Below, piece by piece: positions 12,600-26,135 of a stretch of 64,000 bases of DNA. The position numbers and the translations under genes were made by a program. The DNA is from Cadophora sp. MPI-SDFR-AT-0126 (taxonomy: Eukaryota; Ascomycota; Leotiomycetes; Helotiales; Ploettnerulaceae): contig JAGMVK010000012.1 of NCBI GenBank assembly GCA_020747065.1, forward strand, positions 1,488,001 to 1,552,000, given 5' to 3'. Each line of letters opens with the position of its first letter. Position 1 is the first letter of the stretch. Below the pieces are notes generated by a model that saw only the letters and a program-made list of their open reading frames with translations, did not search any database and was not told the DNA's origin.

Positions 12600-14300
12600 A
12601 AGGTAAATCTTATAGGCTTTAAGCTCTGAAAGAATCCAATCTTTGTTATTATTAGAGGCATCGTCGTTATAATTCGTATTGTTTAAGTATCTAGGCTTCC
12701 TAGAGAGAGTATCCGTAGTAGTATATATAGAGCCTTTAATATACTGAACTTCGAAATTAAAGAGCTTTATCTAAGTGAGCTATCTTGTAAGTATAGCTCC
12801 GGGGTAATTATTAATAGCGCTATTAAGTTATACTACTAGGGTATTAGCGTTTATTTCCAGAATAAAGTGCACTCCTATAAGCTAAATCTTCAGCTTCTTT
12901 AGAATATAAAGCACTCCTTTATACTCTCTCTTTATAATATCGTAATTACGTTTAGCTTTATTCTAGTATCTACTCTTATACTATATAAGGCGTACTTATC
13001 TACTATCAAGGTCTCTCTGGCCTAGGTAACCTCCCTAGCTAAATCCACTAGAGTCGACTGCTACTACTATTTCCCTAGCGTCCTTATTATAGTTGACCTT
13101 ATAAAGTACTAGAGCCGTATAAAGAGTATCTTAAAGTCTCTTTATTACTTTTCTAGTAAGCCCTTTAGGTTTAAATAGAAAAGAGATTCCCTTTCTTAAG
13201 AAGTTATAGAAAAGTTCAGTAATATATTAAAAGTCTTTAATCTAAATCTGAAAGTAAATAATAAAGCCGAGAAATCCTTTAACCTTAGAGATGTTTTTCA
13301 GTTCCTTTTAATTCTGTATCTTAATAAAGTATGCTACTAAGGGCTCTCTACCTTTTAAATTATAAGCGTAGCTTATAATATCTAATTTATTAAGGTAAAA
13401 CTAAGATTTAGCTTTAATAGTCGCTCTAGCTCTCTTAAGTCTTTCTAGAGTCTTATTAAAGTTAACGATATACTTCAATATAAATTAGCGAATCCCCGGA
13501 GAAGTATCGATAGTAGCTTAATTATAGTCTGTATACGGGCCTTTAACACCTATATTATCAAGGAATAGTATAGTAATAATTAGTATAATATCCTTCAAGA
13601 TTCTTAATATTATCTATATAAATTAAGCAACTGAATTAGTACACCCTTAAGGTAAAGTAGTATTTCTAACTAGCCCTATATATAGCATATAGAACACTAT
13701 CATATCTCGACTTAATTAGTAGAGTATTTATTAATTATAGCCGGAATAAAGGTCGATAAGACTAGCTATTTAATAACTAGCGAACTCTTCAGAGAACTCA
13801 TCTACTAAAGGAGGTAGGTTTATATCCTGTTAAGTTACTACGTTTAGTATAATCGCTGAGTTAATAAGCTTATATCTCCCGGGCTCTTTCTTCTTAACTA
13901 GAAACTAAGCATTTTAATAAGGTCTTTCTAAGAGTTTAAGTACTCCCTTATCTAACCGCTCTTACACTATCTTTATAACTTCAGGTACTAGTACTCTTAG
14001 TAAGGGGAAATTTGGTACCTGCTATACCTTATAAGGTATTGTTTTAATAATCACCGGAGGGGAAACGTCTTCATAGAACCTTCTATATTCAGGCTATTTA
14101 AATACTATAGCTCCTTCTCTATTTAGTATTATCTCGTTGAAAAGAGCTCTCTTCTCTAGCTATAGTGAGTTACTAATATTAAGTCTTAATAACCTTTCCA
14201 GAGTGAGTCTAGAACCCCGGGGTAAGCTTAAAAACTAAGGTAGTAGAAGGTACTGAAATTTCCTATATTAGACTTATTACGTATCTCTCTCTCTTAATCT
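12600..14300 (-). pseudogene. Reverse transcriptase and RNase H remnant of element C
   Basis: On the minus strand, about 14,020 down to 13,200, the frame has recognisable Gypsy reverse-transcriptase blocks: a palm-start segment ending in VKKKEPGRYKLIN, then LIDLYSGY (original F/YSGYD block), then a segment consistent with the DD active-site loop near 13,570. An RNase H-like part follows down to about 12,600. TAA/TAG stops and the expected C/T, G/A damage recur. Only pol identity and direction are claimed. Confidence 0.75.
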
Positions 14301-14687
14301 TTAGTACTAATCTTCTCTTCTACTAGGGATATTTCCCATTAGATCCGCTTTATTAACTAGCTGAATTTTCTTTACTTTTATCTTATATATTATACTAACT
14401 TAGGCTGAACGTACTTATAGAGGCCTTCTATAGTAAGGGTACTTAATATTAAGTTTTCTATAATTTAAGGTGAATAAAAATATCAAATCGGGGTTAATAA
14501 CTAGAGAGGGGTCTAATAGAGCTTCCTTAATAATACTTTCTGGTATGAAATTTTAAAGAGTAGATTCCGGAATATAAAACTCCTTCTCGAGGAACTCGAT
14601 AGTTACTGTAAGCTCTGTTTCAGCTATAGGAGGTAAATTAGTACTTAGCTCAAGGGAGTTAAGGTCGGAGGTAGAAGTCCAAGTATT

Positions 14688-14705
14688 GTCCCCCCCTTTA
14701 AAAAG
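14688..14705 (-). other. Second polypurine-like tract inside element C
   Basis: The plus strand reads GTCCCCCCCTTTAAAAAG, nearly identical to the sequence at the terminal polypurine tract (7782-7798). It lies just upstream of the reverse-transcriptase region in the element's own orientation. It may be a central polypurine tract or a coding coincidence. Confidence 0.4.
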
Positions 14706-17700
14706 CTTGCCCTTAAGCGTAGGAAAATTAAATTAAGAGTATTCTATTATTTTAACTACTAAGCTCTCTTTATAGTTAGTTATTTGTTTTCTGAGAACTT
14801 ATCTTAGGTATTATACTTAGTGTCCTTATCTTAGTAGACTATTCTAATAGTGTGTTACTTTTTTAAGGTTTTAGTGTCTTTAGCTTCTTCTGTAGTATTA
14901 TTTGTCTTAATAGTAGTAATAAGATAAGAGCGAGAGTCCTATAAGTTAGTGAGTACTTTACTACTATTATAATCGGAAGAGTATTAAAACGTTAACCTAG
15001 ATTTACGGAAGAATAGAAATCCTAGGATAATTTTAACACTAGGAGTATCTATAATATAGAACCTTATATAGATAATACAATTTCCGACTACTATAGGAAT
15101 ATTATTAGCGAACTTAAGGAATTAAGACCGGGTTCTAGTAATAGTTTTCAGGGCTATATTATAGCTATTAGTAATAGCTAGCTTAAGCTTTACCGCTGCT
15201 TCTAGTGTTATATAACTAACTTCAGCTCTAGTGTCTAGGGTAGCACGAATATCGCTAATTATTATACGTCCAGGTATAGTAACCACTAGTTTAGGCGTTA
15301 GAGAGTAGTAAGACTAAGTATTATCTAAGCTGGTTTTAATAGGGTTAACACTAAATACCTTCCTATAACAAACGCTTACTGAAGCGCCGTTAGCGCTAGC
15401 CTTACAGGTGCTTTATTAGTATTATAAGAAAAGTTACTAGAAGTTAGTAAGAAAAGTAAGTAGAGGTAGTCCGAGAAAAGGAATAGAACTAATTAATAAG
15501 AGTAAAACAGAGCGTGAAATAAGAAACTTAATAGATTAGGCGATTTAGGCCCGCTAGCTTTATTAGTAAGTTTTAAGCTTTCAAATATAAAAGTACTACT
15601 TTAAGCTACTTTTTACAGTCCTCTGTTCCTTTTCTGAAAGTAGTACCTATTAATAGCTCTTTATCTCCAGAGTAAGCTTATTATAAGGAGATGTTTTCTG
15701 AAACAGAGCTTCTTCCTCTGAGTTATAACCCTATAACTTAGCGTTCTCTTCCTTGTACTCGTTGATATTTATAAGAGGTAACTATAGTATAGGTCTTTAT
15801 TAGAGAATATTATCCGAGTTAATTAACGCCTCTAGTGATTATACTTTAGCTTCCTCTACTTATTATGCCTTTCTATACCTCTATATTAACTAATTAATAG
15901 TTCCGGTAGAAGGATTTACTACCTTAGGAGGGTTGATTAGTACTATTAACTCTCTTAGAGTGAGATTTCCGGGGATCTCTTTTAGGTTTAATAGCTTATC
16001 TAGTACATTCTCGTGCCTATAACTGTTCCGAAATAATACTTCATGTATATAAGGGTTCCTTGAACTTACTCTACGTAAGCTATGTTTCGGAATTACTAAA
16101 GAAGGGGTTTAAGTAAGCTTTAATTCTTTTACTGTTTTGCGAATAGAGGCTAATAGTATAGAAGGTTTTATAGTAGAGGGAGGTTTACTAGGGCTAATCT
16201 TTTTAGTATTCTATTTAAGGATCTTAGTAAGTGTTTTATAAGATTCCTTAAAGTTATTAATATCTATAGTGCTTAAGAAGCGAGTATCTCCCTGAGCTTT
16301 AGTAAACTATACTCCTTTAGTAATTTCTTTAGGGAATTTCAGTTGTTTATAAGTGGCGTATACTTTGATCTAATCCTAGAGTTCAGCTTCCGTATTATAG
16401 AGTTATTTCCGTAAAGCTATAGAGCGAGCTCTAGTCTCTACTAGCTATACTTAGAATTCCTCAGTATCTGAGTCTCCCTTAGTATACGTATAGAGGCTTT
16501 AAATTCTTACTAGAGTATCTTTACTATGAACTTAGGCGAGGATATCTAAGGTATTAACCGGTCCTAAGTTGAGTTTAACTTCTAAGCTATCTATAGAGTT
16601 ATTATAGGTCAGCTCTCGCGCTAGTATAACCTGCACCTATAAGTCAAGAAAATCCTTTTCCGCTTAAGCTCTCTTTGCTAGATCAGGACTATATATAGTA
16701 TTAAGTACTTTCTTTAGTACCTCTTATCTCCGGGGAATATCGCTATTAGGGAATATTACAGGGTACTTCGACTTCCCCTCTTCTTAAGGGCTAATATAAA
16801 TGTAGTTATTATTATTAGCTTTATGAATTATCCCTAAACTAATAAATTTCTTGTAGTTATGATACTGATTCATATATTAGTAGAAAGCTTAAGGTCTTAT
16901 TCCCGGAAGGCGCTTATTATAGCACTATTTGCACCCCTTTTCGTTATTACTGTAGTGACCGGCGCTACGATTATAGTAGCTAGACCTGCTAGTGGGCTGA
17001 CTCTCACTCTACTGAATTAGGGCCTCCTTAGTGGTATACTTAGTGTACTAAATCGAGTTAATCTTAAATATTAACTGAGAGTTAGAGATTCACTTAACTA
17101 TTCCTTAAAGGATCTGGAGGTCCCTTAGCCCTTTAGTAATAACGTTGAAGTTGTAGTCCGATACTTAAGTAGTATTATTCTTAATCTTCTAAATAGTCGG
17201 AATTAAGTCTTCACTAACCGGAGTAGTAACCTAATTCAAGGAGCTAAGCCTTATAATCTTAGAATCGTCTTAGAAGGCTTGTTATATCTAAGTAGTAGGA
17301 GCGTTATCTTAGTAAGTAGTAAAGTCAGCCTAAAATCTAGTAGTATTACCTACCCGAATTATTAGTAGTACTAGCTTAGTGAAGTAATTAATATTTAAAT
17401 ACCCCGCGGAATTATTACTAATACTCTACTCCTTAACTAGCGTATTAATATCCTTAGTAAGAGAGATCCTAGTCTCTATTACTTTAAATACTTTAGAGAA
17501 TAGGGCTAAGTTGTTAGTATTAAACTAGCCCCTGCTCTATTAAACTAATACCTTTATAGCTTTCTTTTTAAGATATACCGGAAGTATAAATAGGAATTGA
17601 AGTATAATTTACTTATCTGTAAGATTACTCTTATTTTTATAATTAATAGCGACTTCCTTAAAGGCCCTGCAGAATCGATGGACTTCCGTTAGGTTAGAGT

Positions 17701-19189
17701 CTATTACCTAAAGAAGTTGAAAGTCGTAAATAAGGGTATTAAGGTAGCCGATAGTGTATAGGCGGTAATACGAATTAAGACTCTGATACTCCTTTTGAAT
17801 TATAGCACTGAACTCCTTAAAGGTACTGGAGGTATACCCCGGGAGCTTCTTAAGATTCCATACTATAGAAGGTTCAGCGTACTTAATAACCCACTACTTC
17901 ATTTCATCCTCTGAAATAACCCTTTAACTCCTAAATAGGCGAATAAGGCTCTTAAGATATTAAGTAGCTTCTCGCCTGTTGAAGTATAAAGCCCTGATAC
18001 TACGAGCTAATAGTATAAGTTACTAAACGTTAATCTACTACTTAGTATCTTAGAGGTAGCCTTTATCTCCTACTTCAGAAGGGGTCTTAGCTCCTTCAGG
18101 TAGCCCTAAGCTACTTGAAGTAACACTAGCTCTACCCCCATCTTCCGAGATATTAGGCTTTAATAAGCCTATATTAGCGGTTAGTCTTACCTATAAGGTA
18201 TCTACTAAAGCACCTAAGGGAGTTCCGGCTTTAAAGCTACTAAAGCCTATTACCTTCTTCTCTTTAAGGCTAGTATTTCCAGTGTTATTTACCGGTATAG
18301 TATTAAGTTTACTAGCTAGTGTTATTATATAAGGTTCATATATATAAAATAGAGTATAACAGTAATTCCAGAAGATAAAGAAATATAGGTATTCCGTAAA
18401 ATAGAAGAAAATAGTAGTAAAGGTAACTATAAAAGACTTAATCCTCCTAGATAGCGCTTAAGTAGACTTTCCCTAGGTATACTAGCCTCTAGATAAAGCT
18501 CCCTAAGAACCCCCTAGGTAGAATTCCTTTAACTATCTCTTTTGAAATAAGTGAAGACTTAGTATAGAAAAGATAAAGAAAATATAGTTTATAAATAAGC
18601 GTCTAAAATAAAAGATTAAATCAACTAAAATAAAACTTATAATAATAGGATACTAAGACAGAAATTTCTGTCCTAGCACGTAAAAACCCGAGGGTTCTAA
18701 GCTGAAAACAGTAAAGTAAAGATAAATACTCTAATATTCAAGTATTTCAGGCTTAAGATACCTGTATGATTCCGTCCCTCCTGATACTTGTAAGCTTTCA
18801 GGCTCTAGTAAGGAGCTAATTAATTTCCGTCGGAGCTGGTAGTTTCCTTGTCTTAAGTGAGTCTTAGGTCCTTAAAGAGGTGTTAAATAAAACAGATAGT
18901 AGTAGTAAAGTTCCTATAAGAAGAGGTAGTATTTTTCCGGTACTTCGAGATTCCCCCTCTTATAAGGTAAGTCTGTTATTCTAGTATAACCTCTTAATAT
19001 CGCAGCTACTGCTGCCGCGTCTATTATTATATTAAGGCCTATAAGAGAGCTAACTAAATAGTTCCTATAGTTATATATTTAGCGTCTCTGAACCTTAAGA
19101 ATTCTGAATTAGTATAAGGGATACTTTATTATACTTACCTAAACATCCTATATACTCTGAACATTCCCTGCGTAGGTTACTAAAATACA

Positions 19190-19465
19190 TGTAGAGAGGA
19201 GAACCCTAATCCTCTATATGATAAGAGGGTAGTAAATGCAAGGTATATAAAGTATAAGGTTTAAGAAATAATAGATAGATAAAATTAAAAGATATTATAT
19301 ATCTAAAGAGTACGAATTATTAATTAGAGAGAGAAGTGTAAATCCTATCAGAAGGAAAAGTACTGTTATTAATGATAAGGTCTCTCAGAGGAGGTCTCAA
19401 CTTAAGTATAATACGGAGTGCATAAGTCAGGTAACAGAAGTTTACCGAGGCCGATCCCCACCACA
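19190..19465 (-). repeat. 5' LTR of element C (right copy)
   Basis: 276 bp, less mutated than the left copy and ending CCACCACA. Downstream sequence at 19466 resumes element B. Confidence 0.9.
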
Positions 19466-20660
19466 ATATATTAAGAGGAATTATCTAATCCATAGAGAAT
19501 CGAAATCGTGCTTAAGAGGCCTCCTTAGCTCGTATTAAGTAATTACTAATTTCCGCTTAAGCTATACTAGTAGTACCCCCTACTAATCCTACCTTAATTC
19601 CCCTTAGAACTCTATTACTAATTATTTAATTAACGGAAAGAGACGAATTAATAAGTTAGAGTAGATATACTCTATTTAAGCTAGAAAATACCCCCCTTAC
19701 TATATATAGGGCGGAATCAGATACCCCTTAGGGACTTAAGGTATAGCTTATAGAAAAGATCTCTCCCTTAAATAAAGGAACTAACTTAACGTTTAAGTAA
19801 TAGAAAGCTTTAGTTAAAGATCGATTAGAGGTTAACGCGAGTCTTTACCTAGACGCTTAAGTATAGCGAGCTTTAGTGTAGGGATTAATTATTAGCCTAG
19901 CTTACTCTTACTTAGAGCCTTAATACTTATCTGAAACTGATATATTCCGGATAGCTTAGGAAATAATTTCTTTACTAGAGACCTACTTCCTTACTAGAAA
20001 TAAAGCTTATAAAGCTTGTACTAAGTTCTTTGATATAAATATATAAGAACTAGACTATACACGTGAAACCTTTACCTAATTTCGTGCGAGATTCCAGAAT
20101 ACTATAATCTAAGGAAATATAGCTTATATAGAATAGTTCTTCTTTATATGGCTTAAAATTACCTCTTAGCTTCGTGCTACTACTACATTAGTTAAGAGCT
20201 TATAGTAAGATAACTATATAGTGATAGTAACTTATCTTATCTTAATTAACGCTAATAGGTAACGGAATACGTAACTTAACTTATCTTTTACTAGCTTTCG
20301 TAAATTAGACTCTCCTCGGAGGGTAGCTAGGTCGGGCCCTTTTCAGAAGACTTCCGGACTACTTACTTCTTAACTAGTACTTAAACTTACTTCTTCTCCT
20401 AATACTTCCTTCTACCGCTACTTAATACTATAAACCTTTATAACTCTTATCTTACCGCGTTAGGAGAGTACGCAGGAACCTTAGGGAGGTTCTAGCGACT
20501 TGTAAGTAAAGTATTATAGGTACAGAAAGTTTAGATACTATAAGTTAGACTATCTTAAATTAGCTAAGGTTCAGGTCCTTAATAAGGAGGAAGTTAATAA
20601 TAATATTAAAGAGATAATAGAGAGTAAGGAAGATTAAGTATAGGAAAATAAAGAGGCTTA
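19466..20660 (+). pseudogene. gag remnant of element B
   Basis: An eroded plus-strand frame ending in a damaged zinc-knuckle region at about 20,520-20,580. There TAC/TAT codons stand where CCHC cysteines (TGC/TGT) are expected, which is the G-to-A change RIP produces. It continues the frame interrupted at 7502 by element C. Confidence 0.6.
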
Positions 20661-20739
20661 GGGAAAGATTCCTTCTTAGGCCTATATAAATATGATTTAT
20701 TAAAACTTAATTTAAACTCTTTAATAGGAGAGAAGTAGT

Positions 20740-23700
20740 TCGTAGTTAATTATATACTTAGTATAAATAGATTAGAAGTTATACTCTTCGTATTAGCAGA
20801 TACTAAAGTAAATAATTATCTCTTTATAAATCAGACTATATCTATACGTCTTTTAAGAGTATTAGGAGTAAAGATTCAGCTCCTCCTATATATAGTACTA
20901 ATCTGTAGCTTTCAGAGCTTAGTTAGAAGCTACGCTACCTACTATATATATTTATACTTAACAATTAATAGTTAATATATATATAACTATCCTTTTATAA
21001 TCCTTAACCTAGGAAAGTAAGATATAATAATAGGTATTAAATAGATACGTTAATTCTGTCTTAAGTTACAAATAGACTAAAATCGATTTTTATAGCCATC
21101 TAATTACTTACTTATTAAATAATAGTCTTAAGAGCTAGTCTTACCTTTTCTATATACGTAGCTCCTTTCATAACGAGACTACTAGAGTAATATAAACTGC
21201 AGAGATCTGGTAATCTAAAAGGACGAGATATAATGAAAATATCTCCCTTTTATAGTTTAATTACTAGAAGAATATCTCCTTTAAGTCACTCCTAAACTAA
21301 CTCTAATATTATTCCTTATAAGTGAAGGACCTTTATAGGTTTAGAAATTAAAATATAAACTATTAAAGACACTACTTATATCTATATTTATCTATAAGAT
21401 TAGTATAAACGCTTTCTATTTTAATATAAAACGTAAAGATACTAAGTTCTTTTAAACTAGTATCTATAAGATAAACTATATCTTATAAGAATAATATAAA
21501 TCGGAAGATCTTAATATTACTTAACTCTTATCTAAAAGGCTTCTGAAATAGTACTAATACCTAAAGTCAGTATTTTCTAAAAAAGATATAGATACTCTTC
21601 TACTTTATTAATATTATAACTATAAGATTTATCTTAAGGGACTACTACTTAACACTTACTCTCCTCTTTACTATTAATTAATAGAGGAGCTTAAAGTAAT
21701 AAAGGAGTACCTCCTAAAGAATCTAGATAAGGGTTTTATTAAGTTAAGCTAGAGCTTATTTATATCACTTATACTCTTTATTAAAAAGCCTAATAGAGGT
21801 CTGTGATTCTGTATTAATTATTAGAAGCTGAATGCTCTTATACGGAAAGATACTTATCTAATCCTCTGAATTAATAAGTTCCTTACTAGAGTGTTAAATA
21901 TAAATATATTTATAAAATTGGATATTCGGGCTGCCTTTAACTGTATTTGTATAGATCTAGCCTTTAAGGAGTATACTACGTTTTAGATTAGATATAAATT
22001 ATATAAGTATAAGGTACTACTATTTAGCCTTTATAATAGACTTAGTATATACTAATGTTATATAAATAATATACTTCTTAACTACCTGGATAACTTCTGT
22101 ATAGCTTACTTAGATGATATCCTAATTTACTTTGAATCTGTAGGGGAATACTACGCCTACGTAGAATCTGTACTAAAGTGTTTAATAGAAGCCGGATTAT
22201 AAGCTGATATTAAGAAATATGAATTCCATATCACTTATACTAAGTACCTAAGTTATATAGTAACTACTAAGAGTATTAAGGCAGATCCGGAGAAGGTTGA
22301 ACTACTATGTAACTAGAAGTACTCTAAGACTATAATAGCTATTAAGTTGTATCTAGGGTTCTGTAGTTTTTACTGATAATTTATATGTAACTTCGGGCTT
22401 ATTACTAAACCTCTATCTGCGCTTACTTAACTTATAGTAGCCTAGAATTAGATAGAAGAGTATCGCGTTATATTTAAAGAGCTTTAAAAGTAATTACTAT
22501 TAATTTAATAGATTTACTATTTCTAGCCGGAATTACCTATTAAGCTAGAAACGGATACTTCTAATAAGGTAATCGCTAGAGTGGTGTTATAATAGTATAA
22601 TAATAAATAATAGTACCTACTCGGATTCTATTCGTATATACTTAATAGTCATAAACTAAACTAGGAAATCTACGATAAAGAACTATACGCTATTATAGAA
22701 AGCTTTTATAAGTAGCGCCTAAAGTTAATATCCCTTTAGAATAGAATCGAGGTATATTTAGACTACTACTCTCTGGAATACTTTATAACTACTAAAGTAC
22801 TTACTACTAAGTAAGCTCGTTAGATAGAATTTCTCTTTAACTTTAACTTCTAAATTATATATACCCTTAGTAAAGATAACTAGAGGGCGGATATCTTAAG
22901 CTATTAGGAGTAGGATTTAGAAGTATAGAAATAGGTCTAGAAAGATAATTAGAGCTAAACTCTACTAGCACTAGGAAGACTTAACCTCTATATTAATTCT
23001 GAGCTAGCGGAACAGTTTATTTCCTCTATAGTTATAGTATCTCTCTTACTACTAACTACTACTAAGATAGAAGCTCCTCTAAATACTTCCTTAGACTTTT
23101 TTAACCTTATTAAAAAGCTTTATTAGGATAATTATACTACCTTTACTAACGTGCGAAAATCCTTACCTAAAGACTACTTAATTAAGGATGGACTCCTACT
23201 CTTTAAAGATCAACTCTATATATAACGTAATACTCCCCTTTACACTAGGTTAATTAAAGAAGTGCACGACTAGCTATTTATTACTTACCCTAGTGGGTTG
23301 AAGACGTATTAACTCCTGGCCCTGAAGTACTACTAGGTCGGAATAGGTTCGGACTATAATCGGTATATAAGAAATTACTGAGCCTGTTAATTCTCGCACT
23401 CTAAGTATTCTAAATAGTAAGGCCTTCTCTACCTACTACTAATTCCAAGTTATCCTATGTAGTATTTATATATGGATTATAAGGACTTCCTAAAGGATAA
23501 GTATAGTTATAACAGAATCTTAGTATTTATCAACCGCTTAGGAAAGGATTCCGTGATAATTCCTTACTACTAAGATATTGATATACGTAGTACCGCTAAA
23601 CTCTTTATCTAGTGGATCTACTGATTCGGATATACTCCGGAGTTAATTATATCAGATCAAGAGCTATAGTTCGTCTTATTATTTTGGAAAGAGTTCTGCC

Positions 23701-24540
23701 GGATTATCGGCGTTAAAGTCAAGCTTTCTACAGTATATTATAAGGAGACTGATAGCTAGACAGAGATTATAAATAAGTATATTAACCAGAGATTACAGCT
23801 ATTTATTAACTTCTACTAAGATAACTGGAGCGAACTGATTCTATTAATAGATTAAGCCCAGATAACCCTTCCTTATACCTCTATTAGTATAGCTCTATAC
23901 TGGCTTAAATTCGGATTAGATCTAAGGAATAGTTAGGATTAGAACTCTTCTAAAGCTACTACTCCTCTGGAAAGACTTAACTACTATGATACTAAAGTAG
24001 TGGTAGAACGTATAAGAGAGGCGTGGGAGTTAACTAAATCGAATATACAAGCTACGCAGGATCGTATAGTAAAGGTTGTAAACTAGTACTGCAGACCTAT
24101 CGATTTCTAAGTAGGTGATAAAGTGTACTTATCTACTAAGAACCTCAAAAGCTACTGACTAAGTCGTAAGCTCAGTAATTAATAGGAAGGGCTATTTGAA
24201 ATTCTATATTAAGTAAGGAACTCTTACTAGCTCTAGTTACTTACAAGATCGAATATTCATGATATATTTACTCCTGAGCTATTATTCCGGGACCTAAATA
24301 ACCCCTTACCTAGTTAGGAATAGCCCTGAAACCCCCCTAAGATAATTAAGAGTTAAGAAGAATAAGAAGTACAAGAAGTTCTTGTATCGCGATTATATCG
24401 TAATACCTTAAAGTATTAAGTTAGTTAGGTAAGCTACGATCCTAATACTATATAGTATAACGCGTCTAATTTAATGGGGTCGCCTCATAAGTTAAGAGAT
24501 TTTCACTAAGTTAACTCTTCTGCTCCGGGACTACCCTGAA
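20740..24540 (+). pseudogene. pol remnant of element B: protease, RT, RNase H, integrase, chromodomain
   Basis: Plus-strand order: an aspartic protease-like patch with ADT (about 20,795); reverse transcriptase (about 21,690-22,290) with the YLDD active-site motif near 22,110 and a well kept block starting IKKPNRGL; RNase H (about 22,510-22,900); integrase (about 23,090-24,140); a GPF/Y-like module (about 24,110-24,290); and a C-terminal chromodomain (about 24,360-24,510, ending in SPHKLRDFH). The chromodomain places it with the fungal chromoviruses, whose integrase is generally thought to target heterochromatin. Reading is nearly frame-continuous but punctured by many TAA and TAG codons. Confidence 0.88.
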
Positions 24541-25190
24541 ACCTACTTGAATAGTTAGCCGCATAGGAAAATAGAGAAGACAACTACAGTTACTTAGAAG
24601 ATAATAGACTAGTTAGTAAGACGGTAAAACAAGGTTTAATTCAGACTATCTAAATACCCTCTGATTTAAAGCACTAACGCCGCGGTCTTACGACTATACC
24701 CTAGCTAGAATATCTCACTGGTTTCGCTACAAGGGGCTACTCTCGTATGAGAAGTCTAACTAAAGGTATAGCTACGAAGAACTAACAACGAAGCTAATCC
24801 GAAACAGGGCCTATTCTCCCCCTATTCTAAGTTATTTGGAATCTCCTCTTCCTCCTCCGCGCTACTAGGGCGTCTACTACTTCGAGTTACCCGGAAACAG
24901 GCCGGTAACTCTCTCTCCCCCTCCTCCTCCCCCTCTACTCTCTTACGCTTAATACTATTACGACGAACGGTCTTAGCTACCTTAGTAGCACCGGCGGTAA
25001 TCTCCTCTCGGATTTAGCTTAGGGCTAAAACTAGACCCTATTCACACGTTAATCGAAGGTTATTCTAATCTCGCTTAGGGGAAAATAAGTATATCTAGAA
25101 CTATATCTCTATCTTAAATTAAGAGATTTATAAGTGAAATATATAGTAAAAGTAAAAAGATAAAAAGAAAAGGGGATAACTTATAGCTTA

Positions 25191-25661
25191 TTATGCGGCT
25201 AGATCCGCAACAGCCCGGCGAAAAGCACGGGTTTCCTCTAATAACTCTAACTGTAGCTCACCCTATGTCTTAGGGGCATTAGCGGCAGTAATACGTAATT
25301 CGGCATCGATCTCTTAGGAGGCAGAAATAATACCCTTATTATCTTTAGCAGTAATAGCGAGGGAGAGCTTATAATATTCCTTAGCTATATAATACGGAAT
25401 CTAGTACAGAAATCAGTACTTTAGCTTATCCGGATCATAATCGGACTATATTTATAATAATTAGGGATTTAGGAAAAGGAAATAGGGAGTACTTACGGGA
25501 TTACACTTTTCTACTTACTTCTTATAGTACGTACACTTCTTACTTCTGGCGCTATTGAACTCGTAAATATAGTCTAGTTCTGTAGCAAGTAGGCGGACGT
25601 ATCAGATGTAATGCTTACGGTAGGCGGACTTAAGGGCGTTAACAGGGGTTAGAGCAGGCAT
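25191..25661 (-). pseudogene. Antisense, intron-bearing ORF between pol and 3' LTR of element B
   Basis: On the minus strand an ATG at 25661 opens exon 1 (25661-25497, 55 codons). A consensus intron follows at 25496-25446: GTAAGT donor, CCTAAT branch, TATAG acceptor, 51 nt, phase 0. Exon 2 (25445-25191) ends in TAA, giving about 139 residues in a single frame. Internal stops (codons 20 and 49 and several in exon 2) are TGA, TAA or TAG, each one or two transitions from CGA, CAA or CAG, so the ancestral frame was probably open. The product would be basic at the N-terminus and helical and charged at the C-terminus, with no recognised domain. It runs opposite to pol. As I recall, Boty-type Gypsy elements of Botrytis carry an antisense gene in a similar position; homology to it is unchecked. 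Confidence 0.65.
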
Positions 25662-26125
25662 TATTTATATTAATATACCGAATTAACTCCGAATCACTAC
25701 TGAACTACTAGGAATTCAGAACTTAACTTACTCTTGAATTACTTATTTTATTTAATACAGACTATTAAAATATATTAGTAATATATATAGATCGATAAAT
25801 CTCTATATATAAGGTTCACTTATAGAGCTTAAAGTTATAGTTATTTGAAGAAGAAAGTCAGAATTCTGGAGATCTGCGCTATTAAGTACTATAACACGCA
25901 TAATAGTAAGCGATTATAGCCTTACTAGACCTAGTTCGGACGCCTTTCGGACGGCTTTATAGTCAGGTTACCACCTCGCTTACTACTGCTATTATTATTA
26001 ACTAGCACTACCGGATCAATACTTCCTCCGGAATCTCCCTACTAAAGCTATATATCTCTACTGTTTTATATAATAATAATTCTACATGGAAATACGATTC
26101 AGAGCTTAGGGGTAAGCTCTCTTAT

Positions 26126-26135
26126 AGGAGGGGGG
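26126..26135 (+). promoter_or_regulatory. Polypurine tract of element B
   Basis: AGGAGGGGGG immediately before the 3' LTR. It fixes the plus orientation of element B. Confidence 0.85.

Larger units (their letters stand above)
7503..19465 (-). mobile_element. Element C: minus-strand Ty3/Gypsy retrotransposon nested in B
   Basis: Terminal repeats of 276 bp at 7503-7778 and 19190-19465 align end to end and differ by transitions. A pyrimidine run at 7784-7793 (AAAGGGGGGG on the minus strand) abuts the left LTR. That LTR is therefore the 3' LTR and the element reads on the minus strand. It is about 12 kb, long for this superfamily. The minus strand encodes eroded gag (about 18.3-15.3 kb, with a degenerate zinc-knuckle-like patch near 16.9 kb) and reverse transcriptase/RNase H (about 14.3-12.6 kb), with integrase expected below. 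About 3 kb between pol and the left LTR is unassigned. A target duplication of about 4 bases (ATAT) is visible but is ambiguous in this AT-rich context. Confidence 0.88.

Noticed and set aside
7498..19470. A clean 5-bp target duplication for element C
   Set aside because: Flanks read GATAT and ATATA; four bases (ATAT) match but any AT-rich flank could. Not claimed as firm.
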